Notes: generated by a model from the letters alone, not told the origin. Positions 24,246-33,418 are shown, counted from the first letter of the stretch. The stretch is 33,447 nt of DNA from JBBIJR01 sp037445875 (GCA_037445875.1 JBBIJR010000037.1:1-33447), one strand, 5' to 3'. A program made the numbers and translations.

Positions 24246-24274
24246 AAGGTATCTATTCTCTACGCGAAATTCAA
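24246..24274 (-). promoter_or_regulatory. Predicted promoter of the tRNA array
   Basis: On the minus strand TTGAAT (24269-24274) and TACCTT (24246-24251) are spaced by 17 bases, about 35 bases before the first tRNA-like element. The match is weaker than at panD. With no clear terminator before proS, transcripts may continue into proS. Confidence 0.4.
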
Positions 24275-24296
24275 GAACTATCGGAAAAATAGCCCT

Positions 24297-24324
24297 TTGC
24301 AATCTCCAGCAATTTTCCTATATT
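24297..24324 (+). promoter_or_regulatory. Predicted panD promoter
   Basis: TTGCAA (24297-24302) and TATATT (24319-24324) with a 16-base spacer lie 22 bases before the panD ATG. The boxes are the same as at rpsA. The tRNA promoter on the other strand lies just to the left without overlap, making this a divergent promoter region. Confidence 0.7.
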
Positions 24325-24346
24325 ACGCCGCTTTAGGGAACATCCT

Positions 24347-24739
24347 ATGCTCCGTTCGATCTTCAAAGCCAAAATACATCGCGCGCGTGTCACGCAGTTG
24401 GATCTCCATTATCACGGCAGCATTACGATCGATCAGGATCTAATGGATCTTGTCGATCTCTATCACAACGAACGAGTCCAGGTGGTCAATGCCAACAACG
24501 GAGCGCGGCTGGAAACGTACGTCATTGCCGGCAAGCGCGGGAGCCATGTGGTCGGTCTAAATGGACCTGCGGCCCGGCTTGCCATGCCCGGCGACATTAT
24601 ATCGATCATTTCCTACGTGCTGGCCGACGACCGGGAGGCCCGAACCCTGAAACCGCGCGTGATCCTTCTGAACGACCGAAACGAGGTTGTCGAAAACCAC
24701 GTCATTGCGTCGCACGGAGAGATTTCCGGCCACGGTTAA
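24347..24739 (+). CDS. panD: Aspartate 1-decarboxylase
   Basis: The 130-residue proenzyme makes beta-alanine from aspartate for pantothenate and coenzyme A synthesis. It self-cleaves between G24 and S25 (YHGSIT) to create the pyruvoyl group. K9, R54 and Y58, which act in the active site, are all present. It stands alone between divergent and convergent neighbours, with its own strong promoter. Its stop is directly next to the stop of the convergent lipoprotein gene. Confidence 0.97.
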   Translation: MLRSIFKAKIHRARVTQLDLHYHGSITIDQDLMDLVDLYHNERVQVVNANNGARLETYVIAGKRGSHVVGLNGPAARLAMPGDIISIISYVLADDREARTLKPRVILLNDRNEVVENHVIASHGEISGHG

Positions 24740-25510
24740 CTAAGGCACCAGAGCACGAAAACCCACCTGATACACCTCCCCGCCGCTTGAAAACGACTGA
24801 TAGATCCCGTGCTGTGTGAACAGCCGTTGGACGGCGCGAGCTACGCGTCCGGCCAGCACGGTACTGTTGGCTTCGACATTCGGCTCGTACGGCGAAACGT
24901 ATTCCGTATACGCCGCAGATAGCTCCACTTCCTTGACGACCCACTTCGGCCACTTGCCGGTCGATCCGTGGGCGGGCTTTTTCACGAACAACCGGATCGA
25001 ATCGGCGACAAACGGGCGGCTGCCAGCAAAAGACAACCGATCGACTAACAGATTCAGAGCCTGAAGAGTGTCAAGCCACGCGGCGCCACGGCAGGTACCA
25101 AGGCCACGGACCTCGAGCGAACGGTTTATGGTCTGAAACAGAGTGATGGGCAGCAAACTGTCCGCGATGCCGGATGTTCCTTCGCACGACGAGCCTTCAC
25201 CGCACGCCAGCGTGTCCACTCGACTCAATTCGCCGTACAACTGAAAGAAGGATCCGGCGGACAGGCGGTTCCGGACAAGGACGCGCCGGCCCTCCCGGTA
25301 TTGATAGTAGATCACGAAACCGTTAGCATAGAGACTGAAGGATGGGGCGCTCAGTTCCGTACCGACCAATGCGGCAGCTCCACCCCGAGTTTGTTTTCTG
25401 AACACTACAGACCACGGTTCGTGGTTCTCCAGCAGTGAGCCCCTGCTGCATCCTTCCAGGAGCCACCACAGGATCAACGTCCATGCGGCCGGTCTAAGCG
25501 CCGTTTTCAT
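24740..25510 (-). CDS. Predicted lipoprotein of unknown function
   Basis: The 256-residue product begins MKTALRPAAWTLILWWLLEG followed by C21, a signal sequence with a lipobox-like LEGC. It is probably a membrane-anchored lipoprotein. I do not recognise the rest. It contains three further cysteines in the middle (a CGEGSSC pair and a GTC) that might form disulfides, and ends in a mixed strand-rich segment. It overlaps the HAD hydrolase stop by 17 bases, and so belongs to the end of the purH-mre-rodA operon. Confidence 0.65.
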   Translation of the reverse strand: MKTALRPAAWTLILWWLLEGCSRGSLLENHEPWSVVFRKQTRGGAAALVGTELSAPSFSLYANGFVIYYQYREGRRVLVRNRLSAGSFFQLYGELSRVDTLACGEGSSCEGTSGIADSLLPITLFQTINRSLEVRGLGTCRGAAWLDTLQALNLLVDRLSFAGSRPFVADSIRLFVKKPAHGSTGKWPKWVVKEVELSAAYTEYVSPYEPNVEANSTVLAGRVARAVQRLFTQHGIYQSFSSGGEVYQVGFRALVP

Positions 25511-26177
25511 GGGTCACGATGTCGAGCAGTTGCACGATGTCGGTCAGTTCATAGTCGGCGCCGGATTCCCGTGTATTGAAGATATCGCCGTATCGAGCAA
25601 AAGCTGTCTTCATACCCAATTGCCGGGCCCCGACGACGTCTCGTTCGGCCCAGTCGCCCACCATCAAGGCTTGCGGGGCGGGCACGCCGATCAGCGACAG
25701 GACCTTGCGAAACGGAGCAGGATGAGGTTTGAGCTCGTGCGTGTCCTCGTACGTTACCACCGCGTCGAATGTGTGGTGCAGTTTCAGGTAGCACAGCCGA
25801 AGCCACGCTTCGCGCGCCGGTGCATCGCTGACCACCGCGAGCTTGATCGCTCGTTTGACCAGCTCCATCAACGTGCCGTACACATGCGGATACGTGACCA
25901 ACGCCGCCTCGCGCGCCTGCCGATAAGCGACGATGCCCGCGGCAAGGATGCGGTGATCGATCTCTTCCTGCACGTCCAGCAGCAGGTCGTCAAACACTTT
26001 CTGGTATTCCATGCCGCGTTCCCGGTAGATCGCATGAATCCTCGAAAGTGTCTCCTCTGTGGACAGCGGCAGGCCCGCATCCACCATGGCCTCCGCGGCA
26101 CTTCTCACGGCACGCTCCTTCATGTTCATGAAGTCCACCAGCGTATTGTCGAGATCAAAAACGACGGCGTGGATCAT
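25494..26177 (-). CDS. HAD-superfamily hydrolase
   Basis: The 227-residue product carries all four HAD motifs: FDLDNTLV with D8 and D10, VVSDAPA, the lysine in HELKPHP, and GDWAERDVVGA. The alpha-helical cap between motifs I and II points to the phosphatase or nucleotidase subgroup, such as YjjG-like enzymes. The substrate is unknown. The ATG at 26177 is four bases after the rodA stop; a start 13 codons upstream would overlap rodA. No clear ribosome-binding site is seen, so translation may depend on coupling to rodA. Confidence 0.85.
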   Translation of the reverse strand: MIHAVVFDLDNTLVDFMNMKERAVRSAAEAMVDAGLPLSTEETLSRIHAIYRERGMEYQKVFDDLLLDVQEEIDHRILAAGIVAYRQAREAALVTYPHVYGTLMELVKRAIKLAVVSDAPAREAWLRLCYLKLHHTFDAVVTYEDTHELKPHPAPFRKVLSLIGVPAPQALMVGDWAERDVVGARQLGMKTAFARYGDIFNTRESGADYELTDIVQLLDIVTHENGA

Positions 26178-26181
26178 TGCG

Positions 26182-27435
26182 TCAATGGATATCGTACACT
26201 TGCTTGCGCACCGCAATGTTCAGCGCGATGGCAATGAGCGTACAGTTGGTCAAGAGGGCCGTCCCTCCGTAACTGATAAACGGAAGCGGGATCCCGGTCA
26301 CCGGCATGATCCCGGTTGTCATGCCGACGTTGACAAATACCTGAAAGGCGAACAACGAGGCGATACCTACGAGGGTAAGACTGCAGAATTTGTCGTCCAC
26401 AACATCCGCAATCATGATAAGGCGCAGAATCAGCACGGCAAACAAGCCCAGCACCACAAGACATCCCATCAATCCGAATTCTTCCCCGATAACGGCGAAT
26501 ATGAAGTCCGTATGCTGCTCCGGCAGAAACTGCAGCTGCGTCTGGGTGCCCTCCAGGAGACCCTTGCCGGTCAAACCGCCGGAGCCGATCGCGATCCTTG
26601 ATTGAAGCACCTGATATCCTGCACCCTTGACGTCGCGTTCCGGATTGATGAACGTGAGGATGCGTTCTTTCTGGTAGTCCTTGAGCGAATCCCACAACGG
26701 CTCCGACGACAGGCCCACGATGATGTTCAACAACAGCACGGCCAGGATCAGTTTGGCGGGGCGCCGGGAGAAATAGAGAATCACAACGACGGCGAAGAGG
26801 GTCAGCATGAAAACCTCGAAACTGTAGCCGCTGGAGATATGGATCAATACGGTGGCGATCGGGGAGAACAGTACAAAGATGGAAAACAGAGAGATGCCGT
26901 GCCAGTACAGGATCGGAAGTGTGACGCACCCTACACACAAAGCGGTACCGAGGTCGGGTTGTTCCATGATCAACATCATCGGAAGGAGGGCGACGGAAAA
27001 AACGATGGCGATGCTCTTCGGGCTGGACGTGTTCACTCGATAGAGGGTCATCATACGCGCAATGGCAAGGATGGTCGTAATTTTCGCGAGTTCGGAAGGT
27101 TGGAAACTCAGGGGTCCCAGCGCGAACCAACGCTGAGCGCCGTATCGTACGGACCCCGTCACGAGAACGAGGACCAGCAGCAACACCGAAAACGAGTACA
27201 ACCACAGGGTGGCGCTGTCGATAATACGAATCGGCAGCAACACCACGAGAACGATCAAGACCAGTCCGATCCCAAGGTGGACGAGTTGTTTAATGAAATT
27301 AAACCGTTGTTCGGCGTCGCCGCCGTGCGTGGCGCTGTAGATGGTCAGCAAGCCGACACCGATCAACAGCAAGGCCGGTACCAGAACGAAGTAGTCCAGG
27401 TCGCGCAGGAAGTTCCTTATTTTCTCGACGATCAT
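26182..27435 (-). CDS. rodA: Rod-shape peptidoglycan polymerase RodA
   Basis: The 417-residue product is a SEDS-family glycosyltransferase that polymerises peptidoglycan along the cell side wall together with PBP2. About ten hydrophobic segments are visible. Conserved parts are RWFALGPLSFQPSELAK near residue 105, EQPDLGTAL near 158, and the C-terminal PFISYGGTALLTN. It lies seven bases after mrdA and carries a HAD hydrolase right behind it. Confidence 0.95.
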   Translation of the reverse strand: MIVEKIRNFLRDLDYFVLVPALLLIGVGLLTIYSATHGGDAEQRFNFIKQLVHLGIGLVLIVLVVLLPIRIIDSATLWLYSFSVLLLVLVLVTGSVRYGAQRWFALGPLSFQPSELAKITTILAIARMMTLYRVNTSSPKSIAIVFSVALLPMMLIMEQPDLGTALCVGCVTLPILYWHGISLFSIFVLFSPIATVLIHISSGYSFEVFMLTLFAVVVILYFSRRPAKLILAVLLLNIIVGLSSEPLWDSLKDYQKERILTFINPERDVKGAGYQVLQSRIAIGSGGLTGKGLLEGTQTQLQFLPEQHTDFIFAVIGEEFGLMGCLVVLGLFAVLILRLIMIADVVDDKFCSLTLVGIASLFAFQVFVNVGMTTGIMPVTGIPLPFISYGGTALLTNCTLIAIALNIAVRKQVYDIH

Positions 27436-27442
27436 AGGTGTT

Positions 27443-29275
27443 TCACGGTTTAAACGAGGTCACCTGGTAATCCGTCAGCGTCTGGAACGTCCTCTCCTTC
27501 AGTAGACCGGGATCGAACGGATTTCGTCCGCGAATGCTGCTGAAATAGTAGGACATGACACGGGCAGACATCGGAGCAGCCACGTCGGAGCCTTCGCCGC
27601 CGTTTTCCATCAAGACCACGACGGCGATCTCCGGATTGGTGTAGGGAGCAAAGCCGATGAACCAGCCGTGATAATTGCCGTGCACGTTCTCGGCAGTTCC
27701 GGTCTTCCCGGCGGCGTGGACGGCCTTGATGGCCGCTTTTTTTCCGGTACCCGAGTAGGCGTTGACAACCGTCCACATGGCGTACCGAATCAGGTCCATG
27801 TGCTCGGATCGCACCGGCACCCGATGTTGTGTGAATTCCGCCTTGTGAATGCCGGCCTGGTCCTCGACGTACCGCACAAAATGCGGTGTATAGTACGTTC
27901 CGCGATTGGCAAAGATCGAGACATACTGTGCCATCTGAACAGGCGTTACGAGGATTTCCCCCTGGCCGATGCCGAGATTGACGACAGTTCCCGCTTTCCA
28001 GTTATCCCGGCCGTATCGGCTGTCGAAATAGTCCGTCGTTGGAATGAGCCCCCTCCGTTCATTGGGAAGATCGACGCCCGTCATTTCGCCGAGCCCGAAC
28101 ATGCGCGCGTACCGGGCAAGTTTGTTGATCCCCAGTTTCCATGCCAGATTGTAAAAATAAATATCGCACGACTGTGTGATGGCGTACGACAGGTTCACCC
28201 CGCCATGGCCGTACGGATTCCAACATCGGAAGCGGTTACCGCCGAGCATGAACACGCCCTTGCATGAAAAATAGGTTTCGGGCGTGACCAGGCCTTCCTC
28301 CAGTCCGGCAACGGCGGTGATCATCTTGAACGTTGAGCCCGGCGCGTAGCCGCTCTGAACGATACGATTGAACATCGGTTTGTCCGGATTCTCGTTCAAT
28401 TCCTTCCACTTATCCACCGTGATGCCGTTCACAAACCACAGTACGTTGTAATCGGGTTTGCTGGTCGCGGCCAGTATCTCTCCCGTACGGACGTCCATGA
28501 CGATAATGGAACCTTTCTGGCGACCCATGATGGCTTCGATGTACCGCTGCAGATCCATATCGACGGTCAGATAGAGGCTGTAACCGTCCAGCGGGCGTTT
28601 GACCGTTCCCAGATCGCGGACGATGGTTCCGCGTGCGTCGACAAGGAACTGGTGGTATCCTTTTTCACCGCGCAGTTCGATCTCGTAGAATTTTTCCACA
28701 CCGCTGGCGCCGACGTTCTCCCCAATCTTGTAGTCGGTGTTGGCAAATTCTCCCGTCCGGTAGTAGCTGATGCGGTTCTCCGTGATCTGGCTGAGATAGC
28801 CTATCACATGCGGCATCGTGATGGTCGGAAGGTAAATACGATGGATCTCTACCCGGTAGCTGATGCCCGGATGGTCCTCTTTTTCCTCCTCGAGGCGGGA
28901 GATGACGTGGAACGGCACATTCTCCTTGACGGTAACCGGCGCGAACGGCCAGACCCCGATCAATCGCTCGCGAATTTGACCGACGGGCATGTCCAGACGG
29001 TTCGCCAGATACTCGAATTCGCCCTCTCGCATCGTATCGAAGGCGGCGGGTGTGATCTGAACGGAAAAGGTGGGTTGATTGTCGACAATCAACCGTCCGT
29101 ATCGGTCGTAGATCAGACCGCGAGCCGGAATCTGGTCGATGGTGAGCGTTGCGTTCTCGTCCGCCCGTTCGCGGTAGAGACGGTGGTCCACTATTTGAAG
29201 ATAGACCAGTCGGCCGACCAGCACAAGTCCGCAGCCCAGCAGGAACACCAAGAGCACGAGACTTCGCGTATTCAA
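27443..29275 (-). CDS. mrdA: Penicillin-binding protein 2 (transpeptidase)
   Basis: The 610-residue product is a monofunctional class B transpeptidase of the elongasome. A single N-terminal membrane segment (residues 5-27) is followed by a dimerisation domain (ENATLTIDQIPARGLIYDR) and the transpeptidase domain. The catalytic motifs are STFK with S314 and K317, SCD at 369-371 and KTGT at 524-527. It cross-links the glycan made by RodA, whose gene follows. Gene order mreD-mrdA-rodA is conserved in many bacteria. Confidence 0.96.
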   Translation of the reverse strand: MNTRSLVLLVFLLGCGLVLVGRLVYLQIVDHRLYRERADENATLTIDQIPARGLIYDRYGRLIVDNQPTFSVQITPAAFDTMREGEFEYLANRLDMPVGQIRERLIGVWPFAPVTVKENVPFHVISRLEEEKEDHPGISYRVEIHRIYLPTITMPHVIGYLSQITENRISYYRTGEFANTDYKIGENVGASGVEKFYEIELRGEKGYHQFLVDARGTIVRDLGTVKRPLDGYSLYLTVDMDLQRYIEAIMGRQKGSIIVMDVRTGEILAATSKPDYNVLWFVNGITVDKWKELNENPDKPMFNRIVQSGYAPGSTFKMITAVAGLEEGLVTPETYFSCKGVFMLGGNRFRCWNPYGHGGVNLSYAITQSCDIYFYNLAWKLGINKLARYARMFGLGEMTGVDLPNERRGLIPTTDYFDSRYGRDNWKAGTVVNLGIGQGEILVTPVQMAQYVSIFANRGTYYTPHFVRYVEDQAGIHKAEFTQHRVPVRSEHMDLIRYAMWTVVNAYSGTGKKAAIKAVHAAGKTGTAENVHGNYHGWFIGFAPYTNPEIAVVVLMENGGEGSDVAAPMSARVMSYYFSSIRGRNPFDPGLLKERTFQTLTDYQVTSFKP

Positions 29276-29287
29276 CCTGCGTTCCTT

Positions 29288-29809
29288 TCAGAAATCGTAC
29301 TGAACATCGTATCGAACGTATTCGATCCACCGCCGCGGCAGAGCCATCCACAGCAGGTACGCCACGACCAGATTGTACAGGGCGTTCGGCATGGCCAGTC
29401 TCCAGAACAAAGGCGCCCATTCAAGACGGGACCCGAGCGTTTGGACGAAGTAGAAGGCCGCATCGTGGAACAAGGACAACGAAAACACGACAAAAGGAAA
29501 GTAATACTTTTCGACCAACAACACACGCCGGTTGAGAAAAAATCTGGCGCAGAAGCCGACCACGGTCTTGCACAGCGTATAAAGTCCGTAGAACTGGATC
29601 AGCACATCCTGCAGGAAACCGGCGGCGAATCCCGCCAGGGAACCGGGTGTCGGGCCCAGCCGCAGTCCTACGAAAGCGGTGAAAATGAGCATCAGATCCG
29701 GCGTATTGTCTCCGATTGCCAGATACGTTGTCGTGAAGGAAACCTGCAGAGTGTACATTAGCAGTCCGGCCATCAGAAGAACGAGGATCAGCTTGTTTCG
29801 TTTTCTCAT
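29288..29809 (-). CDS. mreD: Rod-shape-determining protein MreD
   Basis: The 173-residue product is a small membrane protein with about five hydrophobic segments, matching MreD. The family signature near residues 36-65 (NTPDLMLIFTAFVGLRLGPT followed by GFAAGFLQDV) is clear. MreD bridges MreC and the RodA-PBP2 pair in the elongasome. It lies 12 bases from both mreC and mrdA. Confidence 0.92.
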   Translation of the reverse strand: MRKRNKLILVLLMAGLLMYTLQVSFTTTYLAIGDNTPDLMLIFTAFVGLRLGPTPGSLAGFAAGFLQDVLIQFYGLYTLCKTVVGFCARFFLNRRVLLVEKYYFPFVVFSLSLFHDAAFYFVQTLGSRLEWAPLFWRLAMPNALYNLVVAYLLWMALPRRWIEYVRYDVQYDF

Positions 29810-29821
29810 CGGACGGCCGGT

Positions 29822-30688
29822 CTATTCTTCCCCAAAAAAGTTCTTTTCAAAATCTCGGCCGGAAGACAATTCCTTCACCGTGTCCATCACTACGAAGACT
29901 TCCTCCAGTGTATTGAAGTCGGCCGAGGTTCGTACCCGGATGTCCTTGAACAGGCCGGCCACTTCGTTATTGACCGATGTCACGACTCCGACCCGGAAAT
30001 TCGGCAGGAAGTACTCGCTGTACTCCGAGGTCAGGACCACGTCACCGAGACGCACATCGAGGTTCTTCAGGACACCGTAGAACCCCACTTCGTTGGCATC
30101 TCCGAGCCAGTAGACGATGCCGTTCAGACGTGTTCGCTGTATGCGGGCGGCCACTCGAAAGCTCCTGTCCAGCATCAGCCGGCAAACGCTGTACTCGGGA
30201 CTCGTTTCGATCACCTTGCCAACCAGGCCCCGATCGTTGATCACGTTGAGATTGGTGCGGATCCCGTCCCGTTCTCCGCGATCGAGGACGAGGGTGTTCC
30301 GGTCGATGGACCGTGTCCGCATGATGACCGCCGCCGGCTGCGTCTTCAGAGGAAAACGTTCCTGAAAACGCAACAAATGTCGCAGCTTGATGTTCTCGAG
30401 GTAGGCGTCTTCGAGCAATATGTTCTGCCGGGCCAGATCCATGTTGCGACGTTCCAGCCGTTCGATGGCTTCGCGGTCCTGCGTACCGTGCACCAGCCCA
30501 CCGAACCGCCAGGCAAGGTCGGTGGTCACGCCCATGATCCGGCGGCGGAGGAAGTCGATCTGCGGATTGCGGTTGGTCTGCAGCAGCAAGACCGCGAGGA
30601 CGATGAGCAGGAGGAACAGGAGATAGGAGCGGTAGGTGGCGAGGATTTCGAAGAAGCCGGAGACGTAATTTCGTATCTGCCAGTACAT
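29822..30688 (-). CDS. mreC: Rod-shape-determining protein MreC
   Basis: The 288-residue product has one N-terminal membrane helix (about residues 16-37), a coiled coil (about 70-110) and the two beta-barrel domains of MreC (VIMRTRSIDRNTLVLDRGER, then VINDRGLVGKVIETSPEYS). It is a periplasmic scaffold that activates PBP2. The C terminus is short. mreB precedes it by 33 bases. Confidence 0.94.
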   Translation of the reverse strand: MYWQIRNYVSGFFEILATYRSYLLFLLLIVLAVLLLQTNRNPQIDFLRRRIMGVTTDLAWRFGGLVHGTQDREAIERLERRNMDLARQNILLEDAYLENIKLRHLLRFQERFPLKTQPAAVIMRTRSIDRNTLVLDRGERDGIRTNLNVINDRGLVGKVIETSPEYSVCRLMLDRSFRVAARIQRTRLNGIVYWLGDANEVGFYGVLKNLDVRLGDVVLTSEYSEYFLPNFRVGVVTSVNNEVAGLFKDIRVRTSADFNTLEEVFVVMDTVKELSSGRDFEKNFFGEE

Positions 30689-30721
30689 CCGCGATGGGAT
30701 CGAGTTGAGGGACCCGACCGA

Positions 30722-31747
30722 TTAGTATTTCTTGCCCTTGAGGATCACCTGCTGGTATTTCGACAGATTTTCGAGCACCCGACCGACGCCGCGTACGACG
30801 GCGGTCAGCGGATCGTCGGCGACGATCGTGGGCAAACCGGTCTCCTTCTTGATCCTCTCGTCGAGGCCCTTGATCAGCGCTCCACCCCCGGTCAGGACGA
30901 TTCCCCGGTCCAGAATGTCCGACGCCAGTTCGGGTGGCGTGCGTTCCAGTGTCATCTTCGTGGCTTCGACGATTTTGGCGATCGGCTCATTGAGCGCCTT
31001 GCGGACCTCGCGGGAATCCGTTTTCATCGTGCGGGGAATCCCCGATACGATGTCGCGGCCTTTGATCTCCATACCGATTTCCTGCGGCAACGGTACCGCC
31101 GATCCGAGCGTACACTTGATCTCTTCGGCCGACTGTTCCCCGAGCAGCAGGTTGTGCTGGATCCGGAAGTACTGGATGATGGCCCGCGTCATCTCGTCGC
31201 CAGCGATCTTGATGGAGACGTCGCACACGATGCCGCTCAGCGCGATGACTGCGATCTCCGCCGTGCCCCCGCCGATGTCCATGATCATGGAACCCCGGGA
31301 TTCTTCGATATCGATGCCTACTCCGATCGCCGCCGCCATCGGCTCGGGAACGAGATATACTTCCTTGGCGCCCGCGTGTTCGGCCGAATCCCGTACGGCC
31401 CGCTGCTCCACCATCGTGATGCCACTGGGAACGCCTACGACGACGCGTTTCCCCATGAACCTAGCCGGGCTCACCTTTCGGATGAATTCCTGAAGCATGA
31501 GTTCGGTCATCTCGAAATCGGCGATGACCCCGTCCCTCAGCGGCCGGACCACGTTGAGTTCTCCGTGCGTGCGGCCCATCATTTCCTTTGCTTCTTTACC
31601 GATGGCTACCATCTTGGTCGTGCGTCGTGAGATGGCGACGATGGAGGGCTCGTTGATCACAATGCCTTTGTTCTGGACGTACACGAGCGTGTTGGCCGTG
31701 CCCAGGTCGATGGCGATTTCGTTGTTAAAGATGTTGAAGAAGCTCAT
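30722..31747 (-). CDS. mreB: Rod-shape-determining actin homologue MreB
   Basis: The 341-residue product has full MreB length. It starts with NEIAIDLGTANTLVYVQNKG (phosphate-1 loop), has MDIGGGTAEIAVIALSG (phosphate-2) near residue 160 and VLTGGGALIKGLDERI (adenosine loop) near 287. MreB filaments guide side-wall synthesis and give rod shape. The first residues MSFFNIFN are amphipathic and suit membrane binding. It follows purH after 30 bases. Confidence 0.97.
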   Translation of the reverse strand: MSFFNIFNNEIAIDLGTANTLVYVQNKGIVINEPSIVAISRRTTKMVAIGKEAKEMMGRTHGELNVVRPLRDGVIADFEMTELMLQEFIRKVSPARFMGKRVVVGVPSGITMVEQRAVRDSAEHAGAKEVYLVPEPMAAAIGVGIDIEESRGSMIMDIGGGTAEIAVIALSGIVCDVSIKIAGDEMTRAIIQYFRIQHNLLLGEQSAEEIKCTLGSAVPLPQEIGMEIKGRDIVSGIPRTMKTDSREVRKALNEPIAKIVEATKMTLERTPPELASDILDRGIVLTGGGALIKGLDERIKKETGLPTIVADDPLTAVVRGVGRVLENLSKYQQVILKGKKY

Positions 31748-31777
31748 GGGCGGGAGGACTCCGTGTTGCTCGGTTGG

Positions 31778-33340
31778 TCAGTGTCTGAAGTGACGGACGG
31801 AGGTGAAAACCATGGCCAGGTCCTGCTCGTTTGCCGCGGCGATGACCTCTTCGTCTTTGACGGATCCGCCCGGCTGGATCACGGCCGTGGCGCCGGCTTT
31901 GGCCGCAGCATCCACGCCGTCACGGAACGGAAAAAACGCGTCCGACGCCGCCGCGGCGCCTTTGAGACGGAGGCCGCTCTTCTGGGCCTTCCACACCGCG
32001 ATCTCCGAAGCGTCCACCCGGGACATCTGGCCGGCCCCAATGCCCAGCGTGCGGTCCGAATCACAGTAGACGATAGCGTTGGATTTCACATGGGTGACGA
32101 TCTTCCAGCCGAACAGCATCGCTTCTTTTTCCGAAGGGGAGGGTGCCCGACGGGTGACCACTCGCCACTGGGCGGAATCGGACGGGTCGAGGGACAGCGT
32201 ATCCGTCTGCTGAACGAGGTAGCCGTCGAGCGCCTTTCGGACTTCCGGCAAACGGCCGATATCGGCACGATAAGCGGAGAAGTCATAGCGGATCAAGCGC
32301 AGGTTTTTCTTCTTCCGGAGGACTTCCAGCGCGGCCGGTTCGAAATCAGGCGCGAGGATGGCCTCCACAAATACTTCTGCAATATCGTGTGCCGTCCGGG
32401 CGTTCAGGGGACGGTTGAAGCCGATCACGCCTCCGAACGCCGAGACGGGATCGGTCTCCCGTGCATTCAGGTACGCCCGATACAGATCGTCGTGCACGGC
32501 GGCGCCGCACGGATTCGTATGTTTGACGATCACACAACAGGGCTTGTCGAACTCCGAAACCACGCGGGCGCACGCGTCCAGATCCATAAGGTTGTTGTAG
32601 GAGAGTTCCTTGCCGTGCAGCTGTTCGTGCCGCAGGTCCCGATGCGGCGCGGCGAAATAGAAGGAAGCTTTCTGGTGGGGATTCTCCCCGTAACGTAGAG
32701 CTTGGACTTTGTCCAGACTCAGGACAATACGCTCCGGCCATTCGTCCCCATAGACTTTCCGGCGACGGGCGAAATAATTGGCGATCAACGCATCGTAGTG
32801 TGCCGTGTGCTCGAATGCCTTGACCATGAGGCGAAACCGTGTGGCCTCGGACACGCTGCCCTGCATCTTGAGTTCCTCCAGAACACCGGCGTAGTCGTTG
32901 GGATCGACGAGGACGATGACGTGTCGGTAGTTCTTGGAGGCCGAGCGGATCATCGCCGGTCCACCGATGTCGATGTTTTCCATGGCCGTTTCGAGCGAAA
33001 CACCGCCGCGTTGGATCGTTGCTTCGAACGGATACAGGTTGATTGCGACGAGATCTATCATACGAACGCCGTGGGCCGCGGCGTCCGACATGTGAGACGG
33101 ATGATCCCGCAAGGCAAGCAGGCCGCCGTGGATCTTCGGATGCAGTGTCTTCACCCGTCCGTCCATCATCTCTGGAAAACCCGTCAGGTCGGCCACCGGT
33201 GTCACCGGGAGCTTGTAGGATTTCAGGAATTCGGCCGTTCCCCCCGTGGAGACGATTTCGACGCCCAGACCATGAAGCGTTCCGGCCAGTTCCTCCGCGC
33301 CTGTCTTGTCGGATACCGAGATCAGTGCCGTCTTAAGCAT
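31778..33340 (-). CDS. purH: Bifunctional AICAR transformylase/IMP cyclohydrolase
   Basis: The 520-residue product does the last two steps of IMP synthesis. The N-terminal cyclohydrolase domain (about 1-195) has ALISVSDKTG, STGGTAEFL and GGPAMIRSASKN. The C-terminal transformylase domain has RYGENPHQKA, the catalytic pair K273-H274 in KHTNPCG, and AAAASDAFFPFRDG. It is the first gene of a long minus-strand operon with mreB-mreC-mreD-mrdA-rodA, an arrangement known in Chlorobi and relatives. The ATG is 49 bases from the predicted start box. Confidence 0.97.
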   Translation of the reverse strand: MLKTALISVSDKTGAEELAGTLHGLGVEIVSTGGTAEFLKSYKLPVTPVADLTGFPEMMDGRVKTLHPKIHGGLLALRDHPSHMSDAAAHGVRMIDLVAINLYPFEATIQRGGVSLETAMENIDIGGPAMIRSASKNYRHVIVLVDPNDYAGVLEELKMQGSVSEATRFRLMVKAFEHTAHYDALIANYFARRRKVYGDEWPERIVLSLDKVQALRYGENPHQKASFYFAAPHRDLRHEQLHGKELSYNNLMDLDACARVVSEFDKPCCVIVKHTNPCGAAVHDDLYRAYLNARETDPVSAFGGVIGFNRPLNARTAHDIAEVFVEAILAPDFEPAALEVLRKKKNLRLIRYDFSAYRADIGRLPEVRKALDGYLVQQTDTLSLDPSDSAQWRVVTRRAPSPSEKEAMLFGWKIVTHVKSNAIVYCDSDRTLGIGAGQMSRVDASEIAVWKAQKSGLRLKGAAAASDAFFPFRDGVDAAAKAGATAVIQPGGSVKDEEVIAAANEQDLAMVFTSVRHFRH

Positions 33341-33361
33341 GATAGGTGTCGTAAAAACATG

Positions 33362-33375
33362 AAATCATTTGATTT
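33362..33375. promoter_or_regulatory. Perfect inverted repeat in the purH leader
   Basis: AAATCA-TT-TGATTT is a perfect 6-bp inverted repeat located between the predicted promoter and the purH ATG. It could be an operator or a weak hairpin. It is short enough to be chance in this AT-rich leader. Confidence 0.25.
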
Positions 33376-33389
33376 AAACAAGCGGCTCC

Positions 33390-33418
33390 AATGTAGGGAA
33401 CGGGTCAGAAAAAAGCAA
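33390..33418 (-). promoter_or_regulatory. Predicted promoter of the purH-mre-rodA operon
   Basis: On the minus strand TTGCTT (33413-33418) and TACATT (33390-33395) have a 17-base spacer, 49 bases before purH. The -10 box resembles those of rpsA, panD and infA. The last 30 bases of the window hold nothing else that I can identify. Confidence 0.65.

Noticed and set aside
26178..26216. Longer start of the HAD hydrolase
   Set aside because: It would lie inside rodA and add residues that are not part of the HAD fold, which begins at MIHAVVFDLD.
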